DNA of 64,000 nt from Heterocephalus glaber (taxonomy: Eukaryota; Chordata; Mammalia; Rodentia; Bathyergidae), in NCBI RefSeq assembly GCF_000247695.1, contig NW_004624855.1, forward strand, positions 6,297,577 through 6,361,576. Direction: 5' to 3'. Positions 58,466 through 64,000 of the stretch are shown here, piece by piece; within the stretch, counting starts at the first letter, position 1, and each line of letters starts with the position of its first letter. Below the pieces are notes generated by a model. The model worked only from the letters and a program-made list of their open reading frames with translations. It ran no database searches and was not told the DNA's origin. A program made the position numbers and the translations under genes.

Positions 58466-58959
58466 GGAAAATTTGCAGATTTAAAGTGTCATAAAGAATA
58501 GGACAACCTAGGACAAAACACTAGTACTTCAACCCTGGGATCAATATGATTTCTGTTATATTATATTATATTGAATATTCAGATAGTTTTGGGGGGAAGT
58601 GAATGTGTGTGTGTCAGTAACTTCTAATAATCTGAAATAGCTAATTATTCCAAATATATAAAACAAATTCATTTATAAAATGCCTACAAAGCACCTGTCA
58701 TATATCAGATATACTTAGAAGAAATACTAGTATTATGTCATTCCAGGAGGAAAAAAATTTACAGATTTCAATATATTTTCAATCTTCAGCTCAAACTCTA
58801 TGGTAGTTAATAAAGAAAAAAGTCCTAAAAATTGTAGAGGTATATATGCCAAGATATTCATAATAACATTAATTATAATAGGAAAATCAAATGTCAGTCA
58901 AAATTTTAAGAAAGTTGTAAGTAAAGACTCTGTCTCAACATTAAAAAAAAAAAACTTTT
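58466..58959. other. Unclassified AT-rich interval
   Basis: Short TTATA repeats around 58556-58572; nothing else recognised. Confidence 0.5.
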
Positions 58960-59027
58960 AGAGGGCTGGGAAAGTAGCTCATTGAAGGCCCTGAGTGCAA
59001 TCCCCAGTACCACACACCCAAAAAATA
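58960..59027 (+). mobile_element. ID SINE with central deletion
   Basis: 'gagggctgggaaagtagctc' followed directly by 'aaggccctgagtgcaatccc' and 'cagtaccacacac' is an ID lacking about 30 bases between the A and B boxes. Confidence 0.78.
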
Positions 59028-59459
59028 TTTTTTAGTGAATCGAAAAAGTTTGAGAAAAATGGCAAATCACATCCATTGAATATGAAACCACATTTACTCA
59101 TTATTTTATTCTGCATAAATTGTTTAATGTGCTTTTTAAATGTTCTATGAAATGATAACCAAAATTGTTAACCTTTCTGATTAGTAGGATGAATTCAGAA
59201 ATAAATTTGATAGAATGAGAAAAGGCCCCTGGACTGGCCTAGAATAACAGGGGTTAGAAATAGTGCAGGCCCAGAAAAATGATTCTCATAGACAACATTC
59301 TCATGAAAATGATGAAGAAGAAAATACAAGAGAATATAAAACAGTCTTTGAAATTTTTGTACTGGTCACCTTAAAATTGAAAGTGTTAGTTGAACAAAAC
59401 AATAAAAATCAATAGCATTCATAGATACAGTTGCATTTAATTGTTGCTACCATGCATAT
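59028..59459. other. Unclassified AT-rich interval
   Basis: No gene or repeat recognised. Confidence 0.5.
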
Positions 59460-59615
59460 GGTGTTTAAAAAGCAATCTCCCAGTACTTTATCATATCAAA
59501 TTATTTAATTCTTATGATGCAATCATCTCCATTTTAAGGATTAGAACACAGAACCTTAGGAAAATTAAGTAGCTTATAGAAAATACCAAATGCTAAAATC
59601 AGCTCTAGGGATCCT
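59460..59615 (-). mobile_element. MIR SINE, antisense
   Basis: 'attatttaattcttatgatg', 'atctccattttaaggattag', 'aaccttaggaaaattaagta' and 'aaaatcagctctagggatcc' match the reverse MIR order. Confidence 0.7.
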
Positions 59616-59910
59616 GCTCTTAATCCCTTACCTCTCTTAAAACATAAAGGAACCAAATTCCTTAGCTGTCACATGAGCACATAACTGCAGCTAAGAGGTC
59701 CATAAAGGGTTGAGCAATTAATGTAAAACATAGGCTTAGATACCCTATTTTTGGAAATGGAACAAGAAATATTAGAAAAATATACACAAATACATATATT
59801 AAGTGTTAAGACGCAAAGTTATGAAATATAAACAACATATTAAGGACACCAGTAACTAACACTTCAAAAAGAATATTCCAATTGAGCCCTTTAGTAAACA
59901 ATGCAGAGTA

Positions 59911-60314
59911 TGCTGTTACAGTTAGAGCTAGAATTTCCCCCCCGGAAACCGCATATGTTCAGTAGTGGGGCCTTCATGGAGGTGATATACTCTTCAGTGA
60001 ATTAATCCACTGATGAGTTCGTAGCTGAGTATGTTGTTAGGAGGCGGAGACTGGTTGGGAAGGCAGGTCATTATTGGGGGCCGACCTAGAAGAGTATGTA
60101 TCTCCCTTCCTGGCTCCTCTTTTCTCTTTGTTTCCTGGCTGTCATGGAGTAAGTAGCTGTCCTCTGCCACATCCTTTTATCAGGCAATTTCTGCCTTGCA
60201 GCCTTCTGACTATGGAATAAAACTACTAAAACTCATGAGTCAAAATAAACCTCCACTTCTTTAAGTTATAGGTGTTGGGTATTTTGTCCCAGTGATGAAA
60301 AAGTAACTAAGACA
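59911..60314 (+). mobile_element. MaLR-type solo LTR (ORR1/MT-like)
   Basis: It starts 'tgctgttacagttagagcta' and 'gaatttcccc', continues 'gcatatgttcagtagtgggg' with 'ccttcatggaggtgat', and ends with the diagnostic 'aaaataaacctccacttctt', 'taagttataggtgttgggta', 'ttttgtcccagtgatgaaaa' and 'agtaactaagaca'. The order and the TG…CA ends fit rodent MaLR LTRs. No internal region or second LTR is seen, so it is a solo LTR. Confidence 0.85.
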
Positions 60315-60570
60315 CATGCATAGGAAGAAATGCACAGAATTAAAAACTACAAATATAAAGAATACTAGAACCATGGAATCAAACACAACTGCCAGGCAGA
60401 GGTTTTCCAAAAAGGAAGAAAAAAATGTCTGACTTGAGGATCAAGTACATCCACCTGTTGGTGCTATAGTTCGTAGCTTGGGTGCAACAACCATGGAGTT
60501 ATGTAGGATATTCATTGGGGATCACTATCCTTATTTTCACCTATCTCTGAAGATCGGGAGAATAGTAAGA
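60315..60570. other. Unclassified spacer
   Basis: Short anonymous sequence between the LTR and the minus-strand coding-like block. Confidence 0.4.
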
Positions 60571-61522
60571 TTATGCAATGGGAGGGATTTTGTCTGTGAG
60601 ATAGTCTATACAAACTTGGTTATATAGGAAACTGTAAAACCAGGAAGCACCTCTGAGCTGTCTTGATTTGGATAAAAGTGGCCTGATATCTGGATCAATC
60701 ACCTTTTGGATGTAAATTACCCATGAATAAAGAGTAGGTTCATGGATGGGGACAATGTTCAGAGAGCCGTCTGTGGGCAGAATAGAGCTATCTGTGAGCA
60801 AGCCTCTTACTTGCTGAGGAAAGTAATGTTCAGTGCAGGGAGGGACTGGGATCCCAGCATCACTACAATCATTCAGCTTTGAAGTAGCCAGATACATTCC
60901 AGTTCTGAGAATGTGGTAGCGTGATTTCAATAGGTAAATTTCCTCTTCTTGAGAGTATAGTGGTGTTTCCAATGTCTGAAGACCCTGTACTGACTATATC
61001 TGTAGTCATTTTTCTTTTCCAGTTAGACATTGGCATAACTTAAATATCCTTTTTCTTCCATGAAACAATTAAAACCTGCAAAATTATGTATTTACTCAGT
61101 GCCAGTCTTATGAGTTAGTTATCTATCCCATGACTTTGTAAATTCAATTGGAAACGTAGTTCCAGGAAACTACCACAAGATAGCAGCATATACAAAGTGA
61201 TAGTTAAAAGTCTCCATGACAAGGACAGCCTTGAAAATCTGAATGTCATCCAGTGTTCTAAACAGCAACTTGAATCACATAAAAGCCCATAGTAGAAACA
61301 GGCAAACTCTACACCTTCTGTTGGCAATGTGTTGCATGCCATATAGGGACAGTCTTCTAAGTGGATGTATAGACCATGAGGATGCCTGTTGAGGTGGTTT
61401 GTCACAGTTTTCACACCTACTGACAGCTTCTGCCTTACTTGGAGAATAGGTATTGTTGAGTTGCAGCCAATAAAATGCTTCAAATCAGCACACTGAACCC
61501 ACCTCAAGAATCCAGACCTCAC
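60571..61522 (-). pseudogene. Decayed coding-like segment, protein unidentified
   Basis: Two minus-strand frames lie in order: 61115-61522 (135 codons) and 60571-60972 (133 codons, opened by a TTG, so not a real start). The first has regularly spaced Cys; the second has a mixed, protein-like composition with little low-complexity sequence. The gap between them (60973-61114) has a coding-like third phase with several stops. That phase begins upstream of the first frame's end, around 61260, as expected if frameshifts broke one longer reading frame. I do not recognise the protein. Possibilities: a processed pseudogene, an unnamed host gene's exon, or a retroelement product. Confidence 0.35.
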
Positions 61523-61589
61523 ACTCGAAACAGACTAATTGATTTCGATTCTCTTTCTGTCACTAATTGGTAGTGATCCTCAAAAATTA

Positions 61590-61690
61590 TTCAAACTATC
61601 TGTGCCTCTCTATCCTCATTTACATACAGGGGAAAAATACTACCATCCTTGAAAGTTACTGTAAGATAAAGTGAGAGAAGAATACAGAAT
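61590..61690 (+). mobile_element. Probable MIR fragment
   Basis: 'tctgtgcctctctatcctca' and 'tttacatacaggggaaaaat' with 'aaagttactgtaagataaag' resemble the MIR core (…tgagcctcagtttcctcatctgtaaaatgggga…gttgtgaggattaaatgag…). Confidence 0.55.
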
Positions 61691-64000
61691 TGGTGACAGA
61701 TTCTGGCGTGTCAGATTGGCTACACTTTTAAAACGTTCATAATTTGAGATGGAGATGTGTGATTCTGTATTTGCTTCTAATCACAGTTATCATTTGTTTA
61801 TTGAGCACATAACATAAGATTTGGCATATGACAATTGTGTCCCATAGATTATCACACTGCCTTTTGGAGAAGTCATTTAACAGCCATAAGTTACATACTG
61901 TTACAATGTAATCATATAACAATTATAAAAATCTTACCACCACAAGTAACTTCAGTTAGAAGGTCATCACCATTATAAGATTTTTTTCAGCTTTGTATGT
62001 TTGAAGGCCTGTACACTTGGGAAACGCAAATATATTCAAATTTGGTTACTGTGAAGTAACCAATAATTAGGTTTATAGCTATAAATCTTATATTTAAGGC
62101 AAAGTTTAGGTTTAACAGGTTTATATGGTGTAACCTCACTGACAAGAATTAAGGAAAATCTTTAGAGATCTTATAAGTTCAGGAAAAAGTGCTACTGACC
62201 AGAAATAGACTTCTCACCCAATATGCAAGTGTATCGCATTTATAGAAGAACAAAATATTTGTTTAATTAAAGATAACAGATGTAGATAAAGTTTTAAATG
62301 GCAGGATAAAACTTTACTAAATGTATATCATATAAAAGACAATATCCATAAATCACCCAGCATGTATTAAATTTACGTAGTTTTGATTCTAATAACTCAA
62401 CTTTGAAACCTAGACTTGAAGTACAATACATCTTTTTATATGTATGTATATGTATGTAAATGCATTACCATGTATATAAGTTACGTTATTAGCTGAGATA
62501 ATATTTATTTAACTCATCATAAACCAATTTTTGAAAATAGTTTATAAGCCAACATTTAACTTTTAAAACTCAATTTTAGTAAGCAAAAAACCTAACAGTA
62601 GAAAACACAAGAAGCTAAGTACACAACAGTGTGCTTATGTACTTGTTCATGAATCTTATTTTGTAAGTTTAACCAAGAGCCTTCTAATATCTTAAAAAAA
62701 AACCTTTACTTTACACAGAGAACTTAACCTTTTGATCACAGCCAACATCAATATATCATAAGACTGAATTTAGTAATGTTTGTTGGGGTGTGCCACCATA
62801 AGGGTCTGAAAAAATTATCGAAGTCCCATCAGTGGGCTTCTGCTCTTTTATCCACCAAGAGGAGTCTTATCCAGCAGTGTCCCCAAGCCCAAGGGATCCC
62901 CACTTACTTATCTTAACAATTAGTTTAGATAACTCATGAAAATCCTAACAATTAATATTTTTAAGCTATATTACCTTGTATATATTACCTTTTGACCAAG
63001 GAAAAACCCTTAAGTTATTTTTACATAAACAGCAATAGGAATTGTATTTATAAAACCAATTTTTTTATCATTTTGATTGTCTAACATCTGAAAGGGAGCA
63101 TGTCACTAATTTTAAAGACATCTTTACCTTTACTAACTGATTTAAATTAGCCACTGTTAAGCTGTGTGAACCAAAAAGCATTTGGACTAATTTATAAGTG
63201 TCCATTTATTTATAGGCCAACCTAAACAGGATATGTATTTGAACATGGTCATATATATAGGGGTGTATATATATGTATTTATAGGTAGATATAAGTAGAG
63301 ATATAGATACATTTTTTAAGGTTTTGTTTGTAAGTTCTATGTAAGTTTAAGTCTCTTAACCCTCACCCTATAATGTTTTAAGTGGACTTAGCTATTTTAA
63401 AAAATCTAGATAACCGCTTTTTTGTAGGAGGCCAAATAGAGCCAAGGGAAAAAAATAAAAGAAAAATAAAATGAATATAAGTTCCAAAAGCAGCTTTTGG
63501 TACCTTAATCAGTTTAAATGAACAAACAGACACACAAAACAATTACTTTTAGATTACAGTGCACTCTCAGAGGTGAAATGACTGTTCATCGCCTGACTTG
63601 ACCTACATATTTGGCAGAACTATCAATAAACCATACAGTATTTTTACAAATTTTATTCTCTTTAAATCTTTCTTATTTTGGTAGAGCAAAATGTTATCAT
63701 ACAAAATTCTTTCACACTAAAAATACATGTTTCTATTCATAACTTTTTTGCATAATCTCTTTTCTATATCACTTACTGGTTTCTTTTTGTAGCTACGTGG
63801 ATTTTAATGTCCCTGGTACAATTTTTCTCCTTGGTCTCACAGTGAGTTTATAAATGCTTACACTTTAATTCTGGCTGGCTGCCAACAAGCCTCCAAGTCG
63901 CCTTGAGTACCACCCTTCTCTGGGTCCAAACAGAGAGCAACAGAAGTACAAGTTAACCCTGTAATTGAAGTTTAGGAATTATCTCAGAGCACAAAAGATA
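61691..64000. other. Unclassified, very AT-rich interval
   Basis: About 2.3 kb to the edge of the window. 62780-62900 and 63820-63960 are GC-richer patches, 63245-63310 is TA-rich. The minus-strand frame 61737-61922 is not recognised. The block may be decayed retroviral or LINE internal sequence, but I found no diagnostic motif. Confidence 0.4.

Noticed and set aside
1..64000. CRISPR array, operon or prokaryotic genes
   Set aside because: No regularly spaced repeats, no dense coding, and abundant mammalian SINEs and LINEs show nuclear rodent DNA.

Overview
The window is AT-rich, CpG-poor mammalian nuclear DNA with no convincing host protein-coding gene. The lineage is rodent. At least nine tRNA-derived ID SINEs carry the signature 'ggatttagctcagtggt', and there are B1 (7SL-derived) monomers and B1-ID composite SINEs, which occur together only in rodents. 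The ID consensus and the composites point away from mouse and rat, toward a squirrel-related, beaver/heteromyid or hystricomorph rodent. I cannot fix the species.

Layout. 0-25 kb is mostly unclassified AT-rich DNA with dispersed old MIRs, a hAT-Charlie (MER1-type) remnant at 2.6 kb, several IDs, and two copies of a foldback mariner-like element (8.7 and 15.8 kb). 25-30 kb is retrotransposon-dense: an L1 3' end, a 1.9-kb ERVL/MaLR-type element with both LTRs, an L1 3' end split by an ID, and an older L1M tail. 30-42 kb is mostly unclassified with B1-ID composites, MIRs, IDs and two GC-richer patches (30.6 and 39.3 kb). 42-54 kb is the most layered part. It holds an antisense B1, an antisense LTR, about 2 kb of GC-richer DNA that may be an antisense L1 5' UTR, a decayed Tigger transposon split by an ID and an L1, another L1 tail, an antisense MLT1, a twin-primed L1 with an inverted 5' half, and a sense MLT1. 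54-64 kb carries a U6 snRNA fragment, an old L1M tail, two neighbouring IDs, a nearly perfect 44-bp inverted repeat, a MaLR LTR, and an unidentified decayed coding-like segment on the minus strand (60.57-61.52 kb).

Most reading frames here lie in LINE, DNA-transposon or LTR debris, or are chance frames. The biology is retrotransposition: target-site duplications, nesting, twin priming, extreme 5' truncation and foldbacks can be read directly. The region is best described as a gene desert or intron. No new multi-gene system was found. The least explained items are the 44-bp inverted repeat, the paired foldback elements, the minus-strand coding-like block at 61 kb, and two GC-rich patches.
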